Shown piece after piece: positions 1-5,830 of a stretch of 6,897 nucleotides of DNA. The stretch's first letter is position 1, and every line of letters starts with the position of its first letter. The notes beneath the pieces are model-generated. The model did no database searches, was not told the origin of the DNA, and worked only from the letters and a program-made list of their open reading frames with translations. The translations under genes were made by a program, and so were the position numbers. The stretch spans positions 1-6,897 of the forward strand of contig JAFMJK010000120.1 of NCBI GenBank assembly GCA_017853515.1, written 5' to 3'. The stretch is from Chthoniobacterales bacterium. Lineage in GTDB: Bacteria; Verrucomicrobiota; Verrucomicrobiia; Chthoniobacterales; JACTMZ01.

Positions 1-308
1 GTGGCAAAAGGCCCGCGGTCACCCATGCCCGCGTTGTTGAGCAGGAAATTGACGCGGAGTTTTTCGCGCTCGAGCCATTCGACAAAATCGCGCGTCTGGT
101 TCTCCCGCGTCAGGTCCATGACATAGACGAAGACTTTCACCGAGGAATTGCGGGACTCCAATTCCGCCTTCAGCACGTCGAGGTGCTCGCCGCGGCGGGC
201 GACCAAAACCAGTTTGTCGGCCACCGGGGCCAGCTGCCGGGCAAACTCCGCGCCCAAGCCCGACGAGGCCCCCGTAATCAAGGCGGTGCAACCTTCAAAA
301 AATCGCAT
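1..308 (-). CDS. Short-chain dehydrogenase/reductase (SDR), N-terminal part, cut by window edge
   Basis: Reading the minus strand from the ATG at 308-306 gives 102 residues before the window ends, so the C-terminal part including the active-site Tyr-x-x-x-Lys is not visible. The visible part is a typical Rossmann N-terminus. The cofactor motif TGASSGLG is at residues 12-19 (TGxxxGxG), Ala-Arg-Arg after the second strand is at 37-39, Asp65-Leu66 could contact the adenine ring, and NNAG is at 91-94. The two arginines after strand 2 suggest NADP(H) rather than NAD(H); this is inference from the family. The protein should be a soluble cytoplasmic oxidoreductase of unknown substrate. The purine run AAGGAT abuts the ATG, unusually close for a ribosome-binding site. 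The gene diverges from the cupin gene with only 11 bases between start codons. The fold is certain; the substrate cannot be named. Confidence 0.9.
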   Translation of the reverse strand, partial: MRFFEGCTALITGASSGLGAEFARQLAPVADKLVLVARRGEHLDVLKAELESRNSSVKVFVYVMDLTRENQTRDFVEWLEREKLRVNFLLNNAGMGDRGPFA

Positions 309-320
309 ATCCTTGCCGCA
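306..320. repeat. 15-bp repeat, copy 1 (SDR/cupin junction)
   Basis: The 15 bases CATATCCTTGCCGCA recur exactly at 679-693. This copy fills the space between the divergent SDR and cupin starts. On the minus strand it contains the AAGGAT-ATG start region of the SDR gene, and its last base is the A of the cupin ATG. It could be a duplicated initiation region, a regulator site or chance. Confidence 0.6.
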
Positions 321-673
321 TGATAGTCCAGCAACTCGAAAAACAAAGCCCGTTCACCACCAAGGATGGCTCGACCATCAGAAGCATCCTCGACCGCACC
401 AATGCCCCGGTGGAAAAGCAAAGCCTGGCCGAAGCCACCATGAAGCCCGGGCAGGCCACCGACCGCCACTATCACAAGCTGAGCGAGGAACTCTACTTCC
501 TCCTCGAAGGCACCGCGAGTATGGAAATCGACGGCGAGTCCCGCGAGGTCGGCCCCGGGGACGCCATCCTCATTCCGACGGGAGCCTGGCACCAGATCAC
601 GGCCAAGACCGACCTCCGCTTTCTCTGCTGCTGCGCACCGCCCTACGAGCACGCCGACACCTATTTCGCCTGA
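320..673 (+). CDS. Small single-domain cupin protein
   Basis: A 117-residue protein consisting of one cupin beta-barrel. Cupin motif 1 is visible as G44 followed by H50-x-H52, then E56/E57 and G64. Motif 2 runs from G80 through P86-x-G88 to H91. His50, His52, Glu56 (or Glu57) and His91 are the expected metal ligands, so a divalent metal is likely bound. No signal peptide or membrane segment is seen. Family members of this size include small-molecule isomerases, dioxygenases and sugar-binding sensors, so the reaction cannot be named. The ATG at 320 is the first possible in-frame start after a stop at 275-277, and no Shine-Dalgarno sequence precedes it. It lies 48 bases upstream of the epimerase gene on the same strand and may be the first gene of the decarboxylase operon or a separate unit. 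A Cys-rich stretch, CCC at residues 107-109, is slightly unusual. Confidence 0.88.
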   Translation: MIVQQLEKQSPFTTKDGSTIRSILDRTNAPVEKQSLAEATMKPGQATDRHYHKLSEELYFLLEGTASMEIDGESREVGPGDAILIPTGAWHQITAKTDLRFLCCCAPPYEHADTYFA

Positions 674-678
674 ACCAA

Positions 679-693
679 CATATCCTTGCCGCA
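679..693. repeat. 15-bp repeat, copy 2 (cupin/epimerase gap)
   Basis: Exact second copy of the 15-mer at 306-320, in the same orientation, 5 bases after the cupin stop codon. On the minus strand it would open only a very short reading frame (ATG at 681, six codons to a stop), so it does not start a gene. With the bases that follow it, TTGCC (686-690) can pair with GGCAA (699-703) into a weak 5-bp hairpin just before the epimerase ribosome-binding site. Confidence 0.6.
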
Positions 694-707
694 CGCGGGG
701 CAACCAA

Positions 708-711
708 AGGA
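708..711 (+). promoter_or_regulatory. Ribosome-binding site of the epimerase gene
   Basis: AGGA lies 10 bases before the ATG at 722 and supports that start over an upstream in-frame TTG at 686. It is one of very few recognisable Shine-Dalgarno sequences in the window. Confidence 0.5.
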
Positions 712-721
712 CAATGGTCTC

Positions 722-1141
722 ATGTTGGATCGGATCGACCATCTGGGCATCGCCGTTCCTTCGCTGACGGAGGCCGTTCCCTATTACGAAAAAGCCCTCG
801 GCTTGGGCTGCGAGAAAATCGAAGAAGTGCCCGACCAAAAAGTCCGCACCGCTTTTTTTCGCGTCGGCGACACGCACCTCGAGTTGCTCGAACCAACTTC
901 GCCCGACAGCCCCATCGCGAAATACCTCGAGAAAAATCCGCGCGGCGGGATCCACCACGTCGCCTTCGCCACCGGCGACATCGGGGGCCAGCTGGCCCAG
1001 GCCAAGAACGCCGGCTGCCAGCTGATCAACGAAACCCCGGTGGCGGGCGCGGGCGGCAAACTCGTTGCCTTCCTTCACCCCAAATCGACCCACGGCGTGC
1101 TCACCGAGTTCTGCGCGCCCTCCCCGAATCATGGCCATTGA
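722..1141 (+). CDS. mce: Methylmalonyl-CoA epimerase
   Basis: A 139-residue protein of the vicinal oxygen chelate (VOC) superfamily. It interconverts (S)- and (R)-methylmalonyl-CoA, linking the mutase product to the decarboxylase or carboxylase. It begins with the family's characteristic IDHLGIAV (residues 5-12) and shows two beta-alpha-beta-beta-beta halves. Predicted metal ligands are His7, Glu54 (in HLELLEP), His79 (in GGIHHVAF) and Glu129 (in LTEF). The length is usual for the family. The ATG at 722 is preferred because AGGA lies 10 bases upstream and the protein then starts at the first VOC strand. Its last 11 bases overlap the start of mmdA, which implies translational coupling. Placement directly before the decarboxylase subunits strongly supports methylmalonyl-CoA as the substrate rather than another VOC ligand such as glyoxalase substrates. 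Confidence 0.93.
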   Translation: MLDRIDHLGIAVPSLTEAVPYYEKALGLGCEKIEEVPDQKVRTAFFRVGDTHLELLEPTSPDSPIAKYLEKNPRGGIHHVAFATGDIGGQLAQAKNAGCQLINETPVAGAGGKLVAFLHPKSTHGVLTEFCAPSPNHGH

Positions 1142-2684
1142 CGAAAAACTTCTGCACCAACTGGACGACCGGCGCGCCAATGCGCTGGTCAGCGGCGTCC
1201 CGGCCAAAGTCGAGGAGCGCCACGACAAAGGACTCCTTACGGCGCGCGAGCGTGTCGAGACTCTCTTCCAACCCGACTCGTTCCAGGAATTCGGCATGTT
1301 CGCCGAGCACCAATGCACGGGATTCGGCATGCAGGACAAAAAACTGCCGGCCGACGGCGTCATCACCGGCGTGGGGCTGACCGACGGACGCCCCGTCGCC
1401 GTGTTCAGTCAGGATTTTCTTGTCGCGGGCGGCTCGTTGGGTCGCGTGCACGCGCAGAAAATTTGCGATGTCATGGACTACGCGCAGCGAGCCGGCGTTC
1501 CCATCGTCGCTTTCAACGACTCCGGGGGCGCGCGCATCCAGGAAGGCGTGCTCTCCCTCGCCGGATACGGTCAGGTTTTCTTCCGCAACGTCCTCCTCTC
1601 CGGCGTGGTGCCGCAAATTGCCGTGATCTGCGGACCGTGCGCCGGCGGCGCGGCCTACTCTCCGGCGCTGATGGATTTTCTCATCATGACGAAATCCGGC
1701 GCCAACATGTTCATTTGCGGTCCGGAGGTGATCAAGGCGGCCACGGGCCAGGTCGCCTCGATGGACGAAATCGGCAGCGCGGCGGCCAATGCCACGGTGA
1801 GCGGCAACGTGCACTTCGTGGCCGAAGACGACGGGCACGCGATCGAGATCGTGCGCAAACTCCTTTCCTTCCTGCCGCAGAACAACCTTGTCGATCCGCC
1901 GCACCGTCCTTCGCCGGAACTCGATCTCTCCGATGTTCCCGCTTTCGACGAGATCATCCCCGCGGATCCGAAAAAACCTTTCGACGTCCACCGAGTCATT
2001 GCCGCGCTGGCCGACGATGCCGATTTCCTCGAGGTGCACATGGAATGGGCCAAGAGCATCGTGGTCGGGTTTGCCCGCATCCAAGGCATCGTGACCGGCA
2101 TCGTGGCCAACCAGCCGATGGTCCGCTCCGGCACGCTCGACATCGACAGTTCGGACAAAGCCGCACGCTTCATCCGCTTCTGCAACCTCTACAATATTCC
2201 CGTCGTCACGCTGGTCGATGTCCCCGGCTTCATGCCCGGCATCGCCCAGGAGCGCGGCGGCATCATCCGCCACGGTGCGAAAATGCTCTTCGCCTACGCC
2301 GCAGCCACCGTGCCGAAGATCACCGTCATCATGCGCAAAGCCTACGGCGGCGCCTACCTCGCCATGTGCAGCCGCGACATGGGGGCGGACATGGTCTTCG
2401 CCTGGCCCACCGCGGAGATCGCCGTGATGGGCGCGGAAGGCGCGGTGAAAATCGTCTTCCGCCGCGAAATCAAGGAATCGAACGATCCGAAAAAAACCGA
2501 GTCCGAGTTGGTCAAAAAATACCGCGAGGAATTCTCCTCGCCCTACCAAGCCGCGGCCAACGCGCAGATCACCGACGTGATCCGGCCCGCGCGCACCCGC
2601 GCCGCGGTGGCCATGGCTTTGCGCAACACCCTTTCCAAGCGCGAAACACGCCCGCCGAAGAAACACGGCAACATCCCCCTTTAA
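1131..2684 (+). CDS. mmdA: Methylmalonyl-CoA decarboxylase alpha subunit (carboxyltransferase)
   Basis: A 517-residue acyl-CoA carboxyltransferase of the PccB/MmdA family, the usual length. It transfers the carboxyl group from methylmalonyl-CoA to biotin on the carrier subunit, releasing propionyl-CoA. The N-terminal crotonase-like half carries SGGARIQEG (131-139) and the oxyanion-hole glycines of GPCAGGAAYSP (168-178). The C-terminal half carries RSGTLD, VDVPGFMPG, RKAYGGAYLAM (402-412) and AWPTAEIAVMG, and ends in the family signature KKHGNIPL. Residue 410, the position that is Asp in many propionyl-CoA carboxylases, is Leu. The start at 1131 begins MAIDEKL, as in relatives, and overlaps the epimerase stop by 11 bases. 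An upstream TTG at 1065 lies inside the epimerase and is unlikely. Sequence alone does not fully separate MmdA from PccB. The downstream membrane subunits and the absence of a biotin carboxylase gene in the window favour the decarboxylase. Confidence 0.9.
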   Translation: MAIDEKLLHQLDDRRANALVSGVPAKVEERHDKGLLTARERVETLFQPDSFQEFGMFAEHQCTGFGMQDKKLPADGVITGVGLTDGRPVAVFSQDFLVAGGSLGRVHAQKICDVMDYAQRAGVPIVAFNDSGGARIQEGVLSLAGYGQVFFRNVLLSGVVPQIAVICGPCAGGAAYSPALMDFLIMTKSGANMFICGPEVIKAATGQVASMDEIGSAAANATVSGNVHFVAEDDGHAIEIVRKLLSFLPQNNLVDPPHRPSPELDLSDVPAFDEIIPADPKKPFDVHRVIAALADDADFLEVHMEWAKSIVVGFARIQGIVTGIVANQPMVRSGTLDIDSSDKAARFIRFCNLYNIPVVTLVDVPGFMPGIAQERGGIIRHGAKMLFAYAAATVPKITVIMRKAYGGAYLAMCSRDMGADMVFAWPTAEIAVMGAEGAVKIVFRREIKESNDPKKTESELVKKYREEFSSPYQAAANAQITDVIRPARTRAAVAMALRNTLSKRETRPPKKHGNIPL

Positions 2685-2690
2685 CCATCG

Positions 2691-3074
2691 ATGAAAAAAC
2701 TCCGCGTCACCGTCGACGGCAAAGCTTACGATGTTCTCGTCGAGATTCTCGATGAGCCCCCGCACGAGCCCCGCCATGCGGCGTGGTCCGCGCCCGTCGC
2801 TTCTGCGCGCGTCGAAACACCCGCCAGTGCAGACCGCTCCGCGGCCGCCTCACCCGGCGCTGTGCCGAGTCCGCTGGCCGGCAAAGTCGTTTCCATCGAG
2901 GTGAAGCCCGGACAACTCGTCGAAGCCAACCAGCAGTTGCTCACCCTCGAGGCCATGAAGATGAATACCTACGTCTTCGCCCCGCACGCGGGAACAGTGG
3001 AGGAGATTCTCGTCCGACCGGGCGATGCCGTGGAGGAAGGACACGGCCTGGTGCGCCTCTCCGCCCCGGCATGA
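2691..3074 (+). CDS. mmdC: Methylmalonyl-CoA decarboxylase gamma subunit (biotin carrier)
   Basis: A 127-residue biotin carboxyl carrier protein that shuttles the carboxyl group from MmdA to the membrane subunit MmdB. Residues 1-20 form the short leading beta segment common to these carriers (MKKLRVTVDGKAYDV). Residues 23-58 form a flexible linker rich in Ala, Pro and Ser. The lipoyl/biotinyl domain covers about 59-124. It carries SPLAGKV, the biotinylation site EAMKM with Lys90 as the modified residue, and the mirror-image second half with APHAGTV and RPGDAV. The gene begins 6 bases after the mmdA stop, without a clear ribosome-binding site. Its TGA overlaps the next ATG as ATGA (3071-3074). 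The cognate ligase is probably the birA gene two genes downstream. Confidence 0.93.
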   Translation: MKKLRVTVDGKAYDVLVEILDEPPHEPRHAAWSAPVASARVETPASADRSAAASPGAVPSPLAGKVVSIEVKPGQLVEANQQLLTLEAMKMNTYVFAPHAGTVEEILVRPGDAVEEGHGLVRLSAPA

Positions 3075-3427
3075 ACATCCTGGCTTCTTCGCTGCCGGCG
3101 CATCCGGGCTTCGCGCAGAACCTGCAATACCAGCTCACCGGCGTCCTCGTCGTTTTTTTCACCCTCGGAACGCTTGCCGTCATGGTGTGGTTGCTCGGCA
3201 GAGTCTTCGTGCACGCGGAAACCCGTAAAACAAAGCCCGTGCCGCAACCGGCCGTGAAGACCGAAGACGAAATTCCCGGACCCGTCCTTGCCGCCATCTC
3301 CGCCGCGGTCGCGGTCGCGTTGGAAGGCCGCCACTTCGTCATCTATGACGTGGCCGCATCGGGCGGCACCAGCCGCTGGTCAGCGGAAGGCCGGCGCGCC
3401 ATTTACCGCTCGCACAACCTGCGCTGA
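3071..3427 (+). CDS. mmdD: Methylmalonyl-CoA decarboxylase delta subunit (OadG/MmdD type)
   Basis: A 118-residue small membrane protein. A short N-terminus is followed by one strong transmembrane segment at about residues 20-44, then a charged, Pro-rich linker (about 50-70) and a cytoplasmic tail. The tail contains PVLAAISAAVAVAL (71-84) and ends in WSAEGRRAIYRSHNLR. This C-terminal pattern (W-S-x-E-G-R-R followed by S-H) is typical of the OadG/MmdD family as I recall it. In characterised relatives the subunit is needed for assembly of the decarboxylase complex. Identification rests on topology, the C-terminal pattern and position between the carrier and beta genes, since sequence conservation in this family is low. 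It begins within the mmdC stop codon (ATGA) and ends 3 bases before mmdB. A longer in-frame reading begins upstream inside mmdC, but only the 3071 start gives a normal family length. Confidence 0.85.
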   Translation: MNILASSLPAHPGFAQNLQYQLTGVLVVFFTLGTLAVMVWLLGRVFVHAETRKTKPVPQPAVKTEDEIPGPVLAAISAAVAVALEGRHFVIYDVAASGGTSRWSAEGRRAIYRSHNLR

Positions 3428-3430
3428 CCC

Positions 3431-4654
3431 ATGCTCCTCGATATTCTCCGCGATTTCAGCGCGTTCTTCGAGCTGACCGCCTTCCGCTTGGTCACGTGGC
3501 AGATGGCCGTGATGTGGGCCGTCTGCGGCCTGCTCTTCTATCTCGCGGTGGCACGCCGCTTCGAGCCCCTGCTCCTCGTCCCCATAGCCTTCGGTGCGCT
3601 GCTGGCCAATCTGCCCACCGAGGGCCTGATCACCAGCCGCATTCTGGCCGACGGCCTCGCCGAAACGGGTGTTCTCACCGTCCACGGGACATTGCTCGAC
3701 ACGGGCGGCTTCCGCGTCGATCACATCGCCGGGGGCCTTTATGACTTTATCAGCCAGGGCATCAAGCTGGAGATCTTCCCGCCGCTCATTTTTCTCGGAG
3801 TCGGCGCGCTGACCGACTTCGGTCCGCTTATCGCCAACCCGCGCACGCTGCTGCTCGGCGCGGCGGCGCAATTCGGTGTTCTCGCCACTTTCATCGGCGC
3901 AAACGCCCTCGGCTTCACGTCGCAACAGGCTGCGTCCGTCAGCATCATCGGCGGGGCCGACGGGCCCACCGCCATTTTTGTTTCGGCCAAACTCGCACCG
4001 GAACTCCTCGGGGCCGTCGCCGTGGCTGCCTACAGCTACATGGCGCTCGTCCCGCTCATTCAGCCACCCATCATGCGCGTGCTGACCACCCGCAAAGAAC
4101 GCGCCATCCGCATGGATTCGCTGCGCCGCGTCTCTCGGACCGAGAAACTCGTCTTCCCGCTACTCGTCACCGTCGTGACCATTCTCCTTGTTCCTGCCGC
4201 CTCGCCGCTCATCGGCATGCTCATGCTGGGAAACTTCCTGCGGGAATGCGGCGTGACCGAACGGCTGAGCAAAAGCGCGCAAAACGAAATCATCAACGTC
4301 GTCACCATTCTGCTCGGCACGAGCGTGGGCATGACCATGTCGGGCGAAACCTTCCTTCGCGCACAGACCCTCATGATCGTCGGCCTGGGCGCGTTGGCCT
4401 TCGTTTTGGGCACCGCCGGCGGCGTCCTCGCGGCCAAGCTCATCAACACGGTCCCGGGCCTCCCCCGCATCAATCCGCTCATCGGTTCGGCCGGAGTGAG
4501 CGCCGTCCCCATGGCCGCGCGCGTCTCGCAGGTCGAGGGCCAGCGGGCCGATCCCGGCAACCATCTCCTCATGCACGCCATGGGTCCCAACGTGGCCGGA
4601 GTCATCGGAACGGCAGTCATCGCGGGCTATTATCTCGCCACCCTTCCCCGCTGA
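3431..4654 (+). CDS. mmdB: Methylmalonyl-CoA decarboxylase beta subunit (Na+-translocating, OadB/MmdB family)
   Basis: A 407-residue polytopic inner-membrane protein that decarboxylates carboxybiotin and couples this to Na+ export. Hydrophobic segments lie at roughly 20-40, 46-60, 114-126, 138-160, 190-212, 240-268, 285-305, 312-336 and 387-405. Family signatures are PPLIFLGVGALTDFGPLIANP (from 117), the re-entrant-loop motif SIIGGADGPT (171-180) with Asp177 matching the essential Asp203 of Klebsiella OadB, QNEIINVVTILLG (from 284), NPLIGSAGVSAVPMAARV (from 348), and MGPNVAGVIGTAV (384-396). A stretch of about 20 residues around 80-102 (between LAETG and GGLYDF) looks longer than the linker I expect in relatives. 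It starts 3 bases after mmdD and is followed by birA after a single base. Its presence is what makes this gene set a sodium pump rather than a soluble carboxylase. Confidence 0.95.
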   Translation: MLLDILRDFSAFFELTAFRLVTWQMAVMWAVCGLLFYLAVARRFEPLLLVPIAFGALLANLPTEGLITSRILADGLAETGVLTVHGTLLDTGGFRVDHIAGGLYDFISQGIKLEIFPPLIFLGVGALTDFGPLIANPRTLLLGAAAQFGVLATFIGANALGFTSQQAASVSIIGGADGPTAIFVSAKLAPELLGAVAVAAYSYMALVPLIQPPIMRVLTTRKERAIRMDSLRRVSRTEKLVFPLLVTVVTILLVPAASPLIGMLMLGNFLRECGVTERLSKSAQNEIINVVTILLGTSVGMTMSGETFLRAQTLMIVGLGALAFVLGTAGGVLAAKLINTVPGLPRINPLIGSAGVSAVPMAARVSQVEGQRADPGNHLLMHAMGPNVAGVIGTAVIAGYYLATLPR

Positions 4655-4655
4655 A

Positions 4656-5396
4656 ATGACGCCGGTCGTGCATACCCGCGAATGGCGCGGATGGACCCTG
4701 CACGAATGCGCGGAGCTCGGATCCACCAACGACTACGCGCGGGACCTCGGGCCATGGGAGGCGGTGCGGGCCAAGCGTCAGACGGGCGCGCGCGGCCGCC
4801 ACGGACGCAAATGGGAATCGGGAGAAGGAGGCCTGTGGATTTCCGCCGTGCTACCCCTCGATCCGCCGCAGGCGGCGTGGAATGCTTTTCCGCTGGTTGC
4901 GGGGCTGGCCGTGGTTTCCCTGCTGCGCGGCCTCGGGTTGCCCGGGGCGCGCCTGCGTTGGCCCAACGATGTGCTGATCGGATCAAAAAAAATCTGCGGA
5001 ATTCTCATGGAGAAATTCGCCTCGGATCGCGTCATCGTGGGGATCGGACTCAATGTTTCCAACAACCCCGCAGCGGATGACACGTTGCTTGCCGCCATCG
5101 CCACATCGCTGGGAAGCGAGTTGCCACTCGCCCCGCCGTTGGACGAACTCTACGAGGACCTTCTCATCGCCTTGCGCATCCTGCATGCGCGGATCGCCGA
5201 GGAAGGATTGGCCGCGCTGGCCGAAGAAATCAACGCCCACTGGGGCGGAACGCGCGAGGTGGAATTGACCACGGCGGCGGGGCCGATGCGCGGACATTTC
5301 CTGGGCATCGACGGAAAAGGCGACTTGCTGGTGCGCTCGCCCGAAGGGATCGGCACCCATACCGCGGCGCACGTCCAACTCCTGCGGGAGGTTTGA
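4656..5396 (+). CDS. birA: Biotin-protein ligase (monofunctional, no DNA-binding domain)
   Basis: A 246-residue biotin-[acetyl-CoA carboxylase] ligase. It activates biotin with ATP to biotinyl-5'-AMP and transfers it to a lysine of the carrier protein. Visible elements are GSTN (22-25), the nucleotide-binding loop QTGARGRHGRKW (42-53), RWPNDVLI (101-108), the catalytic-region lysine in KICGILME (Lys112) and VIVGIGLNVSNN (126-137). A small SH3-like C-terminal domain occupies about 197-246. There is no N-terminal winged helix, so it cannot act as a bio operon repressor in the manner of E. coli BirA. The loop differs from the usual GRGRRG: it reads ARGRHG, with Ala45 and His49 at positions normally Gly and Arg. 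The start lies 1 base after the mmdB stop, so co-translation with the pump is likely and MmdC is the obvious substrate, though it may serve all carriers in the cell. Confidence 0.93.
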   Translation: MTPVVHTREWRGWTLHECAELGSTNDYARDLGPWEAVRAKRQTGARGRHGRKWESGEGGLWISAVLPLDPPQAAWNAFPLVAGLAVVSLLRGLGLPGARLRWPNDVLIGSKKICGILMEKFASDRVIVGIGLNVSNNPAADDTLLAAIATSLGSELPLAPPLDELYEDLLIALRILHARIAEEGLAALAEEINAHWGGTREVELTTAAGPMRGHFLGIDGKGDLLVRSPEGIGTHTAAHVQLLREV

Positions 5397-5434
5397 ACTT
5401 CCAACTTCCCGGCCTCCGCGCAACATTGGAAAAA

Positions 5435-5830
5435 ATGGACAACTTCAAGTTCAACGCCGACGGGCTTATAGCCGTCATCGTGCAAGAGGCGTCGGCCGAG
5501 CAACCCCCGCGCGGGCGCGTGCTCATGATGGCCTGGATGAACCGCGAGGCGCTGGAAAAGACGCTCGCCACCGGCAAAATGCACTACTGGAGCCGGTCGC
5601 GGCAGAAACTTTGGTTCAAGGGCGAATCAAGCGGACACACCCAGGATGTCGTCCGCTGGTATGCCGACTGCGATAAAGACTGCCTTCTCTTCGAGGTAAA
5701 GCAAACCACCGGCGCCTGCCACACCGGCTACGAAAGCTGCTTCTTCCAAGGCTATGACCTGAAAGGCTCGCCGCTCCCGGTGTCAGAGTCGCCCGCTTTT
5801 GATGCGGCGAAAATTTATCCCAAGTTGTAG
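5435..5830 (+). CDS. hisI: Phosphoribosyl-AMP cyclohydrolase
   Basis: A 131-residue cytoplasmic enzyme of histidine biosynthesis that opens the adenine ring of phosphoribosyl-AMP to give ProFAR. Motifs are VLMMAWMNREAL (29-40), HYWSRSRQKLWFKGESSGH (50-68), the metal-binding DCDKDC (78-83) and TTGACHTGYESCFF (91-104). Asp78, Asp80 and Asp82 with the cysteines at 79 or 83, 95 and 102 are candidate Mg2+ and Zn2+ ligands. The phosphoribosyl-ATP pyrophosphohydrolase domain found in HisIE fusions is absent. The ATG at 5435 gives the normal N-terminus (MDNFKFNADGLI), with GGA 4 bases upstream. An in-frame TTG at 5393 overlapping the birA stop would add 14 residues not expected in the family. Residues about 20-27 form a small extra loop. 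No other his gene is visible, so the link to birA is probably co-transcription only. Confidence 0.94.
   Translation: MDNFKFNADGLIAVIVQEASAEQPPRGRVLMMAWMNREALEKTLATGKMHYWSRSRQKLWFKGESSGHTQDVVRWYADCDKDCLLFEVKQTTGACHTGYESCFFQGYDLKGSPLPVSESPAFDAAKIYPKL

Noticed and set aside
270..319. Sigma-70-like promoter boxes upstream of the cupin (for example the CATAT around 306-310)
   Set aside because: No -35/-10 pair with acceptable match and spacing. The CATAT belongs to the 15-bp repeat and lies too close to the start codon.
148..1380. Plus-strand open frame of about 410 codons across the SDR, cupin, epimerase and mmdA starts
   Set aside because: It crosses four real genes in other frames, and its translation is low-complexity Arg/Pro/Ser/His-rich without motifs. 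It is a GC-rich shadow frame.
1313..2755. Second long plus-strand frame (about 480 codons) inside mmdA
   Set aside because: Arg-rich translation without domain features, fully overlapped by mmdA, whose motifs are continuous.
1101..2777. Long minus-strand open frame (about 558 codons) opposite mmdA
   Set aside because: It covers a carboxyltransferase with complete family motifs on the plus strand. The translation is His/Arg/Gly/Asp-rich with no recognisable domain, as expected for the antisense of a GC-rich gene.
1131..4654. Oxaloacetate decarboxylase or glutaconyl-CoA decarboxylase as the pump's identity
   Set aside because: The alpha subunit is a crotonase-fold acyl-CoA carboxyltransferase close to PccB, not the pyruvate-carboxylase-like OadA barrel, and it matches the PccB/MmdA motifs rather than GcdA. 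The adjacent methylmalonyl-CoA epimerase also points to methylmalonyl-CoA.
5386..5395. GGGAGG with TTG at 5393 as the hisI start
   Set aside because: The spacing is a single base, too short for initiation, and the added 14 residues are not typical of HisI. The ATG at 5435 fits the family N-terminus.
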